From Pseudarthrobacter sp. NS4 (GTDB lineage: Bacteria > Actinomycetota > Actinomycetes > Actinomycetales > Micrococcaceae): a stretch of DNA of 64,000 nt. The stretch is from positions 1,736,001 through 1,800,000 of the forward strand of contig NZ_CP103288.1 in assembly GCF_024758005.1 (NCBI RefSeq), read 5' to 3'. The first letter of the stretch is position 1. Each line of letters starts with the position of its first letter. The position numbers were made by a program, and so were the translations under genes. The notes below the pieces were generated by a model that ran no database searches, was not told the origin of the DNA, and was given only the letters and a program-made list of their open reading frames with translations. This document shows positions 11,225 through 21,600 of the stretch, in pieces.

Positions 11225-12227
11225 CACCCGTCGTCCCACCTACAAGCCGCCAAGCAGGAGCGGGAGTACCGCAACCAGTGCCGGCAGCGGAAATCCGGAC
11301 ACCCCCGGGCGCACTATGGGCGGGGAGGACGTCATTTCCGCTTCCCGCAGTGTTCCGGAAGCAGCACCGGGGCAAACGGCGGCTTCCAAAAAGCCCGCAG
11401 CATCCAAAAAGCCCGCAGCATCCCGAAAGGCCGCAGCGCACGGGAAGCGGGGCTTCCCCGGGCGCAAGAAGGACCAGCAGGCGGAACTGTCCAATGAGTC
11501 AACCGCCACCGTACTGACGTTTCCGGAGCCCAAGGGCAAGCGCCGCAAAAGGAATCTGCTCATGGTGGCAGCGGCCGTGGCTGCGCTGGTGGCCGGGTTG
11601 CTGGCGGGAGCCGTTTACTCGCCTGTCCTTGCCCTGGACACCATTTCGGTTTCCGGCACACGGCTGCTCACCCCTGCACAGGTGCAGGCTGCACTGGAAC
11701 CCCTGCACGGCAAGCCGCTGCCCCAGATCACGGATGAGGAAGTGGGCAGGCTGCTCGAACCGCTGGTCCAGGTCAAATCGGTATCTGCCGAGGCCCGGCC
11801 GCCAACCGGCCTGGCCGTGGCCGTGCGGGAGCGGGTGCCGGTGGCACTGGTCAAGCAGGGGGAGCAGTACCAGCTGGTGGATGTGGACGGGGTGCAGCTG
11901 GCAGCTACGGCTGATCCTGCCTCAGTGTCCCTGCCGGTTATCGACGGCGGCGCGGGAACCATCGGCCAGGACCTTTTCAAGGCCACTGCCGCGGTTCTGG
12001 GCGCCCTGCCCGCCGACGTCCTGGCCAGGCTGTCCAATGCGTCCGCGCAGTCAGTGGACGCCGTCGAGCTCAAGCTTGTGGACGGCCAGACCATCGTCTG
12101 GGGCAACGCTTCGGAGAGGGAATTAAAGGCCAAGGTCCTGGAGGCCCTCCTGAAGGTTCCCGCCGACCCGAAGAACCCGGTGATGGTGTATGACGTCAGT
12201 GTGCCGAGGCATCCCGTGACCCGGTGA
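11217..12227 (+). CDS. ftsQ: Cell division protein FtsQ/DivIB
   Basis: Bitopic divisome protein that links early and late division proteins; about 336 residues. A long basic cytoplasmic N-terminus of about 115 residues is followed by one membrane segment, then a POTRA domain opening with the LDTISVSGTRLL segment, and a FtsQ-type C-terminal domain. The cytoplasmic part contains the tandem SKKPAA repeat. I chose the GTG at 11217, which overlaps the murC end by 8 bases and has TTGAGG about 6 bases upstream; the frame also opens at a TTG at 11205. Confidence 0.9.
   Translation: MASTRRPTYKPPSRSGSTATSAGSGNPDTPGRTMGGEDVISASRSVPEAAPGQTAASKKPAASKKPAASRKAAAHGKRGFPGRKKDQQAELSNESTATVLTFPEPKGKRRKRNLLMVAAAVAALVAGLLAGAVYSPVLALDTISVSGTRLLTPAQVQAALEPLHGKPLPQITDEEVGRLLEPLVQVKSVSAEARPPTGLAVAVRERVPVALVKQGEQYQLVDVDGVQLAATADPASVSLPVIDGGAGTIGQDLFKATAAVLGALPADVLARLSNASAQSVDAVELKLVDGQTIVWGNASERELKAKVLEALLKVPADPKNPVMVYDVSVPRHPVTR
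11386..11425 (+). repeat. Tandem 15-base repeat inside ftsQ
   Basis: Two near-identical 15-base units encode ASKKP-A, followed by a diverged third unit (ASRKA). The repeat lies in the disordered cytoplasmic tail of FtsQ, where copy number could vary without loss of function. Confidence 0.7.
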
Positions 12228-12311
12228 CGGCATTCTTTCCCGGTATTAATCCGACACGCGGACCCGGTTATTGAATGTCGGAACCATAGGAAATACCGTC
12301 ACAGACATGAG

Positions 12312-12353
12312 TTACTTGACATAACTATAACCTTCAACTCGAGGGTTAAGGTT
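12312..12353 (+). promoter_or_regulatory. Imperfect palindrome and TTGACA upstream of ftsZ
   Basis: The 184-base ftsQ-ftsZ gap holds TTGACA (12316-12321) followed by an imperfect dyad in which AACCTT faces GGTTAAGGTT around TCGAG (about 12330-12353). No -10 box sits at 16-18 bases from TTGACA, so this may be an operator or an mRNA element rather than a standard promoter. Confidence 0.4.
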
Positions 12354-12411
12354 GCAGGCTTCAAGCTCTCCATCAGTTTTCGCAATAAGACACGAACAAG
12401 GGACACGTAAC

Positions 12412-13644
12412 GTGGCAGCTCCGCAGAATTACTTGGCCGTCATCAAAGTCGTCGGCATCGGCGGCGGTGGCGTGAACGCAGTCAACCGCATGATCGAGGT
12501 CGGCCTCCGAGGTGTTGAATTCATCGCCATCAATACCGACGCCCAGGCCCTGCTGATGAGCGACGCCGACGTCAAGCTGGACGTCGGACGGGAGCTGACC
12601 CGTGGCCTTGGGGCAGGTGCAAATCCTGAGGTGGGCAAGCAGGCAGCCGAGGATCACGCGGATGAGATCGAGGAAGTGCTTCGCGGCGCTGACATGGTAT
12701 TCGTGACCGCCGGTGAAGGCGGCGGAACTGGCACGGGCGGCGCGCCCGTCGTCGCACGGATCGCACGTTCCCTTGGTGCGCTGACCATCGGTGTTGTCAC
12801 CCGCCCGTTCACATTCGAGGGCCGCCGCCGCGCGGGCTCCGCAGAGGCCGGGATCGACGCCCTCCGCGACGAAGTCGACACCTTGATCGTGATCCCCAAC
12901 GACCGGCTGCTGTCCATCAGCGACCGGAACGTGTCCGTCCTGGACGCCTTCCGCTCCGCAGACCAGGTGCTGCTCTCCGGTGTCCAGGGCATCACGGACC
13001 TCATCACCACCCCCGGCCTCATCAACCTTGACTTCGCTGACGTGAAGTCAGTCATGCAGGGCGCCGGCTCCGCCCTGATGGGCATCGGCTCCGCCCGTGG
13101 CGAGGACCGGGCCGTCAAGGCTGCAGAACTGGCCATCGCTTCGCCGTTGCTGGAAGCGTCCATTGACGGCGCCCACGGCGTGCTGCTGTCCATCCAGGGC
13201 GGTTCCGACCTTGGCCTGTTTGAAATCAATGAGGCGGCCCGCCTGGTCCAGGAAGTGGCCCATCCCGAAGCCAACATCATCTTTGGCGCCGTCATCGACG
13301 ACGCCTTGGGCGACGAGGCGCGCGTCACCGTCATCGCTGCCGGGTTCGACGACGTCAAGGCCACCTCGCCGTCCATGGACCAGTCCCAGCCCCAGGCTGC
13401 CCCGCAGAGGCCCGCCGCCCCTGCCGCAGCTCCGGCGCAGGCGCCGTCCGCAGGGAACCACCAGGTAAACGTCCAGCCGGTCCACGCAGGTGTGGGCGCG
13501 GCAGGGCTCAGCAACTGGGGACAGCAGCGTCCCTCCGCCGTTCCGGCTGACTCCGGCTTTGACGTCGACCTCCCCTCCGTGGTGGAGCCCGACCTCACGG
13601 GCAACCACTCGGATGACCTGGATGTCCCCGACTTCCTGAAGTAG
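12412..13644 (+). CDS. ftsZ: Cell division GTPase FtsZ
   Basis: Tubulin-like GTPase that forms the Z-ring; 410 residues. The N-terminal [13 protein letters not shown] motif and the tubulin signature [10 protein letters not shown] (about residues 103-112) are intact. A Pro/Ala/Gln-rich linker of about 90 residues leads to the C-terminal peptide [10 protein letters not shown], which in actinobacteria binds SepF. The GTG at 12412 has AAGGGA 8 bases upstream; the frame is open from 12352, but the protein homologous to known FtsZ starts at this GTG. Confidence 0.96.
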   Translation: MAAPQNYLAVIKVVGIGGGGVNAVNRMIEVGLRGVEFIAINTDAQALLMSDADVKLDVGRELTRGLGAGANPEVGKQAAEDHADEIEEVLRGADMVFVTAGEGGGTGTGGAPVVARIARSLGALTIGVVTRPFTFEGRRRAGSAEAGIDALRDEVDTLIVIPNDRLLSISDRNVSVLDAFRSADQVLLSGVQGITDLITTPGLINLDFADVKSVMQGAGSALMGIGSARGEDRAVKAAELAIASPLLEASIDGAHGVLLSIQGGSDLGLFEINEAARLVQEVAHPEANIIFGAVIDDALGDEARVTVIAAGFDDVKATSPSMDQSQPQAAPQRPAAPAAAPAQAPSAGNHQVNVQPVHAGVGAAGLSNWGQQRPSAVPADSGFDVDLPSVVEPDLTGNHSDDLDVPDFLK

Positions 13645-13652
13645 GCCCCGGC

Positions 13653-14342
13653 TTGTTCCATTGGTGTGCCGACATCCTGCCCGGGGTGTCGGCCGCATTT
13701 ACTGACACCGGTGCTGGAAACCTCGCCCTGCACGTAGGGGACGATCCAGCCCAGGTGGAGTTGCGCCGTGCGGAACTGGAGCAGCGCATCGGCGTGGCCC
13801 GGCAGGGCCTGCGGTTCATGAACCAGGTTCACGGCGCCACCGTGGCCGTGATGGAAGCGGACACTCCGGCGCCGAAGGCGGACGCCATGGTGTCCCGTGG
13901 GCTGCCATTGGCCGTTATGGTGGCAGACTGCATTCCCGTGCTGCTCGCAGGGGAAGCCGTGGACGGTCCTGTCCTGGCCGCCGTCCATGCCGGACGCCCC
14001 GGCATAGCCCACGGTGTGATTCCTGCGGCAGTGGAGAGGATGAAGTCTCTGGGCGCGTCCGGCATCCGGGCGTGGCTGGGACCGTCCATCTGCGGAAACT
14101 GCTACGAGGTGCCGGCCGCCCTGCAGGACGAAGTGGCGGCGGCAGTGCCGACCACCAGGAGCACCACCTCATGGGGTACCCCTGGGCTGGATCTTCCAGC
14201 CGGTGCGCGGAGCCAGTTGGAGGACGCCGGCGTGGAAGTGGCGTATACCGGCGTCTGCACACTTGAGACGGAGTCCCTCTACTCGTACCGCCGCAACAAG
14301 GAAACGGGCCGCTTTGCAGGCCTGGTGTGGTGCCATGAGTGA
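13653..14342 (+). CDS. pgeF: YfiH/PgeF-family multicopper-type protein (laccase domain)
   Basis: 229 residues, YfiH family. E. coli members have been linked to proofreading of peptidoglycan precursors (purine nucleosidase and oxidase activities have also been described). The metal-binding His/Cys set is visible: MNQVHGA near residue 55, VADCIPVLL near residue 90 and AVHAGRPGIAHGV near residue 110. It follows ftsZ by 8 bases from a TTG start (no other good start nearby) and overlaps the next gene by 8 bases, so it is part of the division operon. Confidence 0.85.
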   Translation: MFHWCADILPGVSAAFTDTGAGNLALHVGDDPAQVELRRAELEQRIGVARQGLRFMNQVHGATVAVMEADTPAPKADAMVSRGLPLAVMVADCIPVLLAGEAVDGPVLAAVHAGRPGIAHGVIPAAVERMKSLGASGIRAWLGPSICGNCYEVPAALQDEVAAAVPTTRSTTSWGTPGLDLPAGARSQLEDAGVEVAYTGVCTLETESLYSYRRNKETGRFAGLVWCHE

Positions 14343-15129
14343 CGTGATTCCGCCCCGCGAAGAACCACTGCACAGCCAGGACCCACGGCTCAGCCGGGAC
14401 GAACCGGGCAGCGCCGATCCGCGGACTGCTGAACTGGCCGGCCGGCTTGCTGCCGTCCACCGCCGGATTGCTGCCGCGGCAGCATCGGCGGGCCGCCGGG
14501 AGCGGTTGCCCAGGCTGATCGTGGTCACCAAGTTCCACCCTGCCGAAGACATCCGCCGCCTCGCCGGGCTTGGCGTGACGGACGTCGGCGAAAACAGGGA
14601 CCAGGAAGCCGCCGGCAAGGCGGCTGAGCTGGAGGACTGCCGGCTCGCCTGGCACTTTGTGGGCCAGTTGCAAACCAAAAAGGCGAAATCGGTGGTCCGT
14701 TATGCCGCCGCCGTTCACTCAGTGGACAGGCCGCAGCTTGTGGACGCCCTGGCAAAGGCAGCAGGGGCTGAGCGCGGGAACACCGGGCGGGCGCCCTTGG
14801 ACTGTTTCATCCAGGTCAGCCTGGAGGACGACGCCGGGACGCACCGCGGCGGGGCCAGCCCGGCCGACGTCCCGCTGCTGGCGGACCGGATAGCATCTGC
14901 AGACGGCCTTCGCCTGGCGGGCGTGATGGCCGTGGCGCCACTCGATGCGCCACCGGAGCCTGCCTTCGAAAAGCTTGCGGGAGTATCGGGGAGGCTCGTA
15001 GCCGACCACCCTGCGGCCACCGCCATTTCCGCAGGCATGAGCCAGGACCTCGAAGCAGCGATCATGTTCGGGGCGACACACCTGCGAATCGGTTCCGATA
15101 TTCTCGGATCACGTCCTGCCGTGGGGTAG
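14335..15129 (+). CDS. YggS/PROSC-family PLP-binding protein
   Basis: Pyridoxal phosphate homeostasis protein; 264 residues in the alanine racemase-like barrel fold, without a known enzymatic reaction. The PLP lysine sits in RLIVVTKFHPAED near residue 65. GVTDVGENRDQE and the FVGQLQTKKAKSV segment follow, matching the family's usual pattern. The frame is open further upstream, but the ATG at 14335 overlapping the pgeF stop is the natural start. Homologues commonly occupy this position between ftsZ and sepF in Gram-positive genomes. Confidence 0.88.
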   Translation: MSDVIPPREEPLHSQDPRLSRDEPGSADPRTAELAGRLAAVHRRIAAAAASAGRRERLPRLIVVTKFHPAEDIRRLAGLGVTDVGENRDQEAAGKAAELEDCRLAWHFVGQLQTKKAKSVVRYAAAVHSVDRPQLVDALAKAAGAERGNTGRAPLDCFIQVSLEDDAGTHRGGASPADVPLLADRIASADGLRLAGVMAVAPLDAPPEPAFEKLAGVSGRLVADHPAATAISAGMSQDLEAAIMFGATHLRIGSDILGSRPAVG

Positions 15130-15219
15130 CGTCGGTCCTGTTGGAAGTGATGGGCGGGGGACTCCAGTGCTGTCAAGTCATTGGGCGGCCCGCTTACGGG
15201 ACACGATTAGGAGTCGACC

Positions 15220-15750
15220 ATGGCCGGCGCTCTGCGCAAGACAATGATCTATCTTGGGCTCGCCGACGGCGATGAGCATTACGAGTCCGAGCAACAGACC
15301 ACACGTAAGGATGAGGACGAAACGATGGAAGCTGACCGCGAGGAGCGCCGTGCACCTGCACCCGTCCGCGAGGTCAGCCGCGAAGCGTCCTACACCCCTG
15401 AAGAGGAATACCGCGCCCCAGTGACCCCCATCAAGCGTGCGGCCTCGAGCCGCGAAGAAACCACTGGCCTTCGCCAGATCACCACCATCCACCCACGCTC
15501 CTACAACGATGCCAAGCTCATCGGCGAGAGCTTCCGGGACGGTATTCCGGTGATCATGAACGTCACGGACATGGGCGAGGCCGACGCAAAGCGGCTGGTC
15601 GACTTTTCCGCGGGGCTCGTGTTCGGCCTGCGGGGGAGCATTGAGCGGGTCACCAACAAGGTATTCCTTCTGTCGCCGTCGTACGTTGAAGTCATCGGCG
15701 ATGACAAGAAGGTCAGCGATACCCAGGCCAGCTTCTTCAACCAAAGCTGA
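15220..15750 (+). CDS. sepF: Cell division protein SepF
   Basis: FtsZ membrane anchor and Z-ring organiser; 176 residues. The short N-terminal amphipathic region ([16 protein letters not shown]) binds the membrane. A charged linker follows, then the conserved SepF core of about 85 residues (from [15 protein letters not shown] to [11 protein letters not shown]). In the absence of ftsA, SepF is expected to be the main FtsZ anchor. AGGAG lies 6-7 bases before the ATG. Confidence 0.93.
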   Translation: MAGALRKTMIYLGLADGDEHYESEQQTTRKDEDETMEADREERRAPAPVREVSREASYTPEEEYRAPVTPIKRAASSREETTGLRQITTIHPRSYNDAKLIGESFRDGIPVIMNVTDMGEADAKRLVDFSAGLVFGLRGSIERVTNKVFLLSPSYVEVIGDDKKVSDTQASFFNQS

Positions 15751-15767
15751 CCATCAGGCAGGATTCG

Positions 15768-15797
15768 GATGCCAGGCAGGGACACCTGTCTGGCATC
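15768..15797 (+). terminator. Hairpin after sepF
   Basis: A 13-bp stem (15768-15780 with 15785-15797, one G-U pair) with a GACA loop lies 18 bases after the sepF stop. It has no clear U-tract, so termination may be partial before yggT. Confidence 0.55.
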
Positions 15798-15870
15798 TGT
15801 GCTGAAATAGACGAGAAGCATCGGCAGGAGCCGCGGCATCCACAATGGACATGGAGATATGAATTAAGTC

Positions 15871-16158
15871 ATGGGAATCGTTTTCGGACTTGTCTATCTC
15901 GCGCTCATGCTGTTTTTTGTAGCCCTCATCATCCGCCTGGTTTTCGACTGGGTCCAGATGTTCGCCAGGGAGTGGCGGCCGCGCGGCGTCGCCCTGGTGG
16001 CAGCCCATGCCGTGTACTCCATCACCGATCCGCCCCTCAAGGTTTTGCGCCGGGTGATTCCGCCGCTTCGTTTGGGCGGCATCTCCCTTGACCTGGGATT
16101 CCTGGTCCTTTTCATCGCCGTCAGCATCGCGATGGGGATCACCCGGGGGCTCGCCTGA
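15871..16158 (+). CDS. YggT-family membrane protein
   Basis: 95-residue protein with two hydrophobic segments (about residues 2-25 and 70-92), separated by a loop containing the family's conserved SITDPPLKVLRRVIPP sequence. YggT proteins are usually encoded between sepF and divIVA in Gram-positive bacteria. Their biochemical role is unsettled; a link to envelope or division processes is inferred from position. Confidence 0.88.
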   Translation: MGIVFGLVYLALMLFFVALIIRLVFDWVQMFAREWRPRGVALVAAHAVYSITDPPLKVLRRVIPPLRLGGISLDLGFLVLFIAVSIAMGITRGLA

Positions 16159-16331
16159 TTCACCCATTAGACCTAGCAGTGCAGCACTGACCTCCGGGAA
16201 CAGTTACTGTGAAGCGAAGAAACTCCCGTTTGACACCGCAGTGTTGAATTAGAGTAAGCAGACCAAATTTAGGTACCGTAGTTTTGACGGCCGGAAGGCC
16301 TACTGACTAACCAGACCAGTGAGGTGACCAG

Positions 16332-17024
16332 ATGGCTTTGACGCCAGAAGACGTTGTCAACAAGCGCTTTCAGCCGACCAAGTTCCGCGAGGGCTACGAC
16401 CAGGACGAAGTTGACGACTTCCTGGACGAAATCGTCGTTGAACTCCGCCGCCTGAACCAGGAGAACGACGAGCTTCGGAAGAAGCTTGCCGAAGCAGGAT
16501 CCAGCGTTCCGGCCAGCGCCGCTGCCGCCCCCGTGGTGGAGAAGGTCCCCGGGCCCGTCAAGGCAGACAAGGACGAGGCACGCGAGAAGGCAGAGGCGGA
16601 AGCCAAGGCTGCCGAAGCGAACAAGAAGAAGGACGTCCAGCCGTCCGCACCGGTTGCTGCCGCCCCCGCGGCTCCCAGCCAGGCCGCCGTCGCCACTCCT
16701 TCCGCTGAGTCCGCTGCAGGCCTGCTGGCCATGGCCCAGCAGATGCACGACCGCCACGTCGCTGACGGCCAGGCGCTGAAGGACAAGATCATCGCCGAAG
16801 CGCAGATCGAAGCCAGCAGCCTTGTCAACGATGCCCAGGAGAAGTCCCGCAAGATCCTCGGTGCCCTGGAACAGCAGCGGTCCGTCCTGGAGCGCAAGGT
16901 GGAGCAGCTTCGCGGCTTCGAGCGCGACTACCGCTCACGCCTGAAGGCCTACATCGAAGGCCAGCTGCGCGACCTCGACGCCCGCGGTTCAGTTGCTACG
17001 CCAGAAGTGAGCGAAGCCAACTAG
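16332..17024 (+). CDS. divIVA: DivIVA / Wag31 polar growth protein
   Basis: Coiled-coil scaffold that marks negatively curved membrane at poles and septa and recruits wall synthesis; 230 residues. The N-terminal domain has the membrane-contact sequence MALTPEDVVNKRF and the coiled-coil start DQDEVDDFLDEIVVELRRL. An Ala/Pro-rich linker (about residues 55-130) joins a second coiled coil. GAGGTGA precedes the ATG by 4 bases. The 173 bases upstream contain a TTGACA at 16230, but no well-spaced -10. Confidence 0.93.
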   Translation: MALTPEDVVNKRFQPTKFREGYDQDEVDDFLDEIVVELRRLNQENDELRKKLAEAGSSVPASAAAAPVVEKVPGPVKADKDEAREKAEAEAKAAEANKKKDVQPSAPVAAAPAAPSQAAVATPSAESAAGLLAMAQQMHDRHVADGQALKDKIIAEAQIEASSLVNDAQEKSRKILGALEQQRSVLERKVEQLRGFERDYRSRLKAYIEGQLRDLDARGSVATPEVSEAN

Positions 17025-17043
17025 TCCGTCAAGCACGTATTCT

Positions 17044-17082
17044 GAAAGCCGGTGGCTGAGGATTCCTCGGCCACCGGCTTTC
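17044..17082 (+). terminator. Terminator hairpin after divIVA
   Basis: A perfect 13-bp stem (17044-17056 with 17070-17082), with further pairing inside the loop, lies 19 bases after the divIVA stop. Confidence 0.75.
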
Positions 17083-17115
17083 GGCATTGCCACCGGTTTT
17101 ACGAATGAAAGCACC

Positions 17116-17688
17116 ATGACTGACGAACTTGCCGCAGGCGCTGCACGCCCTGTCCCGCCTACGCCGCGCCCACCCCGGGCCGTGCTGCTGTCCCTTTTTG
17201 CCGGTTTCGCGGTTTTTGCCTACGTCCTGGACCAGCTGACCAAGTTCTGGGTCACGTCCTCCATGGTGGAAGGCGAGCGGATCCCGGTATTTCCGCCCCT
17301 CCTGCACTGGTACTTCATCCGGAACTCCGGGGCAGCATTCTCCATTGGTGAGAATGTCACCTGGGTGTTCTCCATCATCATGGCCGTCGTGGCCGTGGCC
17401 ATCCTCTTCCAGGTCCGCAAGCTGGGTTCCAAGTGGTGGTCCCTGGCGCTGGGCCTGCTGCTCGGCGGCGCACTGGGCAACCTCACGGACCGGCTCTTCC
17501 GGGAACCGTCCTTCGGCATGGGTCACGTGGTGGACTTCATCCAGCTCCCCAATTTTGCAATCTTCAACATCGCCGATTCAGCCGTGGTGTCGGCTGTAGC
17601 CATCATCTGCATCCTCACCCTGCGGGGCATCGCCCTGGACGGCACGCGCCTGACCTCTGAACGCAAGGAAAAGTCCGGCGATGCCTGA
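17116..17688 (+). CDS. lspA: Lipoprotein signal peptidase II
   Basis: Membrane aspartyl protease that removes signal peptides from diacylglyceryl-modified prolipoproteins; 190 residues. There are four membrane segments. The first catalytic Asp lies in GNLTDRLF near residue 120 and the second in FNIADSAV near residue 155. A cytoplasmic N-terminus of about 25 residues is Pro/Ala rich. It overlaps rluD by 8 bases, the common lspA-rluD pairing. Confidence 0.94.
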   Translation: MTDELAAGAARPVPPTPRPPRAVLLSLFAGFAVFAYVLDQLTKFWVTSSMVEGERIPVFPPLLHWYFIRNSGAAFSIGENVTWVFSIIMAVVAVAILFQVRKLGSKWWSLALGLLLGGALGNLTDRLFREPSFGMGHVVDFIQLPNFAIFNIADSAVVSAVAIICILTLRGIALDGTRLTSERKEKSGDA

Positions 17689-18607
17689 GCGCTATGTCGT
17701 TGCCGAAGAGTACGGCGGAACCCGGGCAGATGCCGGACTTGCCGGAATCCTGGGAATTTCCCGGTCGCTGGCGGCAACCCTGATCGCCGAGGGACACGTG
17801 GTGAGCCGGGGCAAAGCCCTGGGCAAGTCCGCCAAGCTGGTTGTTGGGGACGTCCTGCAGGTCAGCATGCCGGAGCGGCGGGACCCGCTGGAAGTCGTGG
17901 AGGAAGTTGTGGAAGGCCTGAAGATCCTGCTGGACGACGACGATTTCGTTGTCGTCGACAAACCCGTGGGCGTCGCCGCCCACCCTTCCCCGGGCTGGGT
18001 GGGGCCCACCGTGGTCGGCGGCCTTGCCGGCGCCGGATACCGCATCTCCACGTCCGGCTCGCCGGAACGGGCCGGAATCGTCCACCGGCTCGACGTCGGC
18101 ACGTCCGGTGTGATGGTGGTGGCAAAATCCGAACGGGCTTACACCGCGCTGAAGCGGGCATTCAAGGAGCGGACCGTGGACAAGGTGTACCACGCCGTGG
18201 TGCAGGGCCTGCCCGACCCGCTGACGGGAACCATCGACGCACCTATCGGCCGCCACCCGGGCCATGACTGGCGATTTGCCGTCATTGAAGACGGCCGTCC
18301 GTCTGTCACGCATTACGAAGTGATCGAGGCATTCGGTAAGGCCAGCCTCGTGGAAGTCCACCTTGAAACCGGACGGACGCACCAGATCCGCGTGCACTTT
18401 TCCGCCCTCCGGCACCCTTGCGCAGGCGACCTGACCTATGGCGCCGACCCCCGCCTCGCCGCTACTTTGGGCCTGACCCGGCAGTGGCTGCACGCGCGCG
18501 AACTCGGCTTCGACCACCCGGTCACGGGGGAGCCTGTGCGGGTGACGAGCGACTACCCGCAGGACCTGGCATTCGCCCTGGATGTGCTGGGATCGGGCCA
18601 GGCCTGA
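17681..18607 (+). CDS. rluD: RluD-type 23S rRNA pseudouridine synthase
   Basis: 308 residues. An N-terminal S4 RNA-binding domain (about residues 10-75) precedes the pseudouridine synthase domain. The catalytic Asp lies in [16 protein letters not shown] near residue 135, and the [12 protein letters not shown] motif is near residue 230. E. coli RluD acts on 23S helix 69; the exact target here is inferred from family. Confidence 0.9.
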   Translation: MPERYVVAEEYGGTRADAGLAGILGISRSLAATLIAEGHVVSRGKALGKSAKLVVGDVLQVSMPERRDPLEVVEEVVEGLKILLDDDDFVVVDKPVGVAAHPSPGWVGPTVVGGLAGAGYRISTSGSPERAGIVHRLDVGTSGVMVVAKSERAYTALKRAFKERTVDKVYHAVVQGLPDPLTGTIDAPIGRHPGHDWRFAVIEDGRPSVTHYEVIEAFGKASLVEVHLETGRTHQIRVHFSALRHPCAGDLTYGADPRLAATLGLTRQWLHARELGFDHPVTGEPVRVTSDYPQDLAFALDVLGSGQA

Positions 18608-18631
18608 CGCAGCCCGCCGCCGCCCAGCACG

Positions 18632-18637
18632 TAGAAT
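18632..18637 (+). promoter_or_regulatory. -10 box of dnaE (leaderless start)
   Basis: TAGAAT ends 6 bases before the GTG start of dnaE, so transcription would begin at or next to the start codon. No clear -35 is seen. Confidence 0.6.
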
Positions 18638-18643
18638 AGTGCG

Positions 18644-21600
18644 GTGACTTCCAGCAATGATTCGTTTGTCCACCTGCACACCCACACCGAATACTCCATG
18701 CTGGATGGAGCAGCCCGCCTGGGAGAGCTGTTCGACGAAACCGAGCGCCTGGGCATGCCGGCACTCGCCACCACCGACCACGGCTACCTGTTCGGCGCCT
18801 TCGACTTCTGGCGCAAGGCCACGGACAAGGGCATTAAGCCGATTATTGGCGTAGAGGCCTACGTAACACCCGGCACCGCCCGCACTGACAAGGAACGCGT
18901 GCGCTGGGGCGATGAATCCCAGCGCAAGGACGACGTCTCCGGCGGTGGCTCGTACACCCACATGACGCTCCTGAGCTACAACAACGTGGGGATGCGGAAC
19001 CTGTTCAGGGCCTCCTCCATCGCTTCGCTGGACTCCGTCTTTGGCAAGTGGCCACGGCTGGACCGGGAGCTCCTCAACACCTATTCCGAGGGCCTCATCG
19101 CCACCACCGGATGTCCGTCCGGCGAGGTCCAGACGCGGCTCCGCCTCGGCCAGTACCGGGAAGCCCTCGAGGCGGCGGCCGAGTTCCGCGATATCTTCGG
19201 CGCGGAAAACTACTTCTGTGAACTGATGGACCACGGCCTGGACATCGAGCGCCGGGTCACGGGCGACCTGCTGCGGCTTGCAAAGGACCTGAACCTCCCG
19301 CTGGTGGCCACCAATGACCTCCATTACACGCACGAACACGATGCCAAGGCGCACGAGGCCCTGCTGGCCATCCAGTCCGGATCGACGCTGCTGGAGCCCA
19401 CCTACGACAACGGTGGCTCGCGTTTTGCCTTCTCCGGAAGCGGCTACTACCTCAAGTCCCCGCGGGAGATGCGGGAGTTGTTCCGGGACCACCCGGACGC
19501 CTGTGACAACACCCTGCTCATCGCCGAGCGCTGTGAGGTGTCCTTCAACACTGACGCCAACTACATGCCACGGTTTCCCTGCCCGCCGGGGGAGGACGAG
19601 ACGTCCTGGCTGGTCAAGGAAGTCGACAAGGGGCTGCAGTACCGTTACCCGGCCGGGATCCCGGACGATGTCCGCAAGCAGGCCGACTATGAGCTCGGAG
19701 TCATCACTTCGATGGGCTTCCCCGGCTACTTCCTGGTGGTGGCCGACTTCATCAACTGGGCGAAAAACAACGGCATCCGGGTAGGCCCGGGCCGTGGCTC
19801 GGGTGCAGGCTCCATGGTGGCCTACGCCATGCGCATTACCGACCTTGATCCGCTCCGGCACGGCCTGATCTTCGAACGCTTCCTCAACCCGGACCGTGTC
19901 TCGATGCCCGACTTCGACGTCGACTTCGATGACCGGCGCCGCTCCGAGGTCATCGACTACGTCACCCGGAAGTACGGTGACGAGCGCGTGGCCATGATCG
20001 TCACATACGGCACCATCAAGACCAAGCAGGCCCTCAAGGACTCCTCCCGCGTGCTGGGCTACCCCTTCAGCATGGGCGAGCAGCTCACCAAGGCACTGCC
20101 GCCGGCGGTCATGGCCAAGGACATTCCCCTGGCGGACATCCAAAACCCGGAAGCAAAGCGCTACAGCGAGGCCGGTGACTTCCGGCAGCTGATCAGCACC
20201 GACCCGGAAGCCGCCAAGGTGTTCGAAACGGCACTCGGCATCGAGGGACTGAAGCGCCAGTGGGGCGTCCACGCCGCCGGCGTGATTATGTCCTCGGACC
20301 CCATCATCGACGTCATCCCCATCATGCGCCGTTTCCAGGACGGCCAGGTCATCACGCAGTTCGACTACCCGACGTCCGAGGGCCTTGGCTTGATCAAGAT
20401 GGACTTCCTGGGCCTCCGGAACCTGACGATCATTTCCGATGCCCTCGAGAACATCAAGATGAACCGCGGAATCGACCTGGACCTCGAAAACCTCGAACTC
20501 GATGACGCCGCGTCCTACGAATTGCTGGCACGCGGCGACACCCTGGGCGTCTTCCAGCTCGACGGCGGGCCCATGCGGTCACTGCTCAAGCTCATGAAGC
20601 CTGACAACTTCGAAGACATCTCCGCCGTGCTGGCGCTTTATCGGCCCGGTCCCATGGGCGCCAACGCCCACACCGACTATGCGCTCCGGAAGAACGGGAT
20701 CCAGGAAGTTATCCCGATCCACCCGGAACTCAAGGAACCTCTCTCGGAGATCCTTGGTGGCACCTACGGCCTGATTGTGTACCAGGAACAGGTCATGGCC
20801 GTGGCGCAGAAGCTTGCCGGGTACTCCCTGGGCCAGGCCGATATCCTCCGCCGTGCCATGGGTAAAAAGAAGAAGTCCGAGCTGGACAAGCAGTTCGCCG
20901 GCTTCTCCCAGGGCATGCAGGACAACGGATACTCGATGGCGGCCGTGAAGACCCTCTGGGACATCCTGCTGCCGTTCTCCGACTACGCCTTCAACAAGGC
21001 CCACTCTGCTGCCTATGGAGTTATCTCCTACTGGACCGCGTACCTCAAGGCCCACTACGCCCCGGAATACATGGCCGCGCTGCTCACGTCAGTGGGCGAT
21101 GACAAGGACAAGTCGGCGATCTACCTGAACGAGTGCCGCCGCATGGGCATTACCGTGCTGCCGCCGGACGTTAATGAGTCCGCGCTGAACTTCACCCCGG
21201 TGGGCAACGACATCCGCTTCGGCATGGGCGCCATCCGCAACGTGGGCGTGAACGTAGTGGAAGCCATGGTGGCTGCCCGTGAAAGCGAGGGCGCCTTCAC
21301 GTCGTTCAAGGACTACCTGATGAAGGTCCCGGCCGTGGTGTGCAACAAGCGCACCGTCGAATCGCTCATCAAGTCGGGCGCTTTTGATTCACTGGGCCAT
21401 CACCGCCGCGCCCTGGCGATGATCCACGAGGAGGCCATCGACTCCGTCATCACGCTTAAGCGGAACGAAGCGATTGGCCAGTTCGACCTTTTCGCCGGCT
21501 TCGAGGAAGCCGAATCCGAGTCCTCGCTCAGCATCGAAATCCCCGACCTGCCGGAGTGGGAGAAGAAGGACAAGCTCTCCTTCGAACGGGACATGCTGGG

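Noticed and set aside
16230..16255. TTGACA with TAGAGT upstream of divIVA as a promoter
   Set aside because: The spacer is only 14 bases, and no alternative hexamer at 16-18 bases fits.
17615..20272. 885-residue - strand open frame over rluD and dnaE
   Set aside because: Antisense shadow; both + strand genes are complete and conserved.
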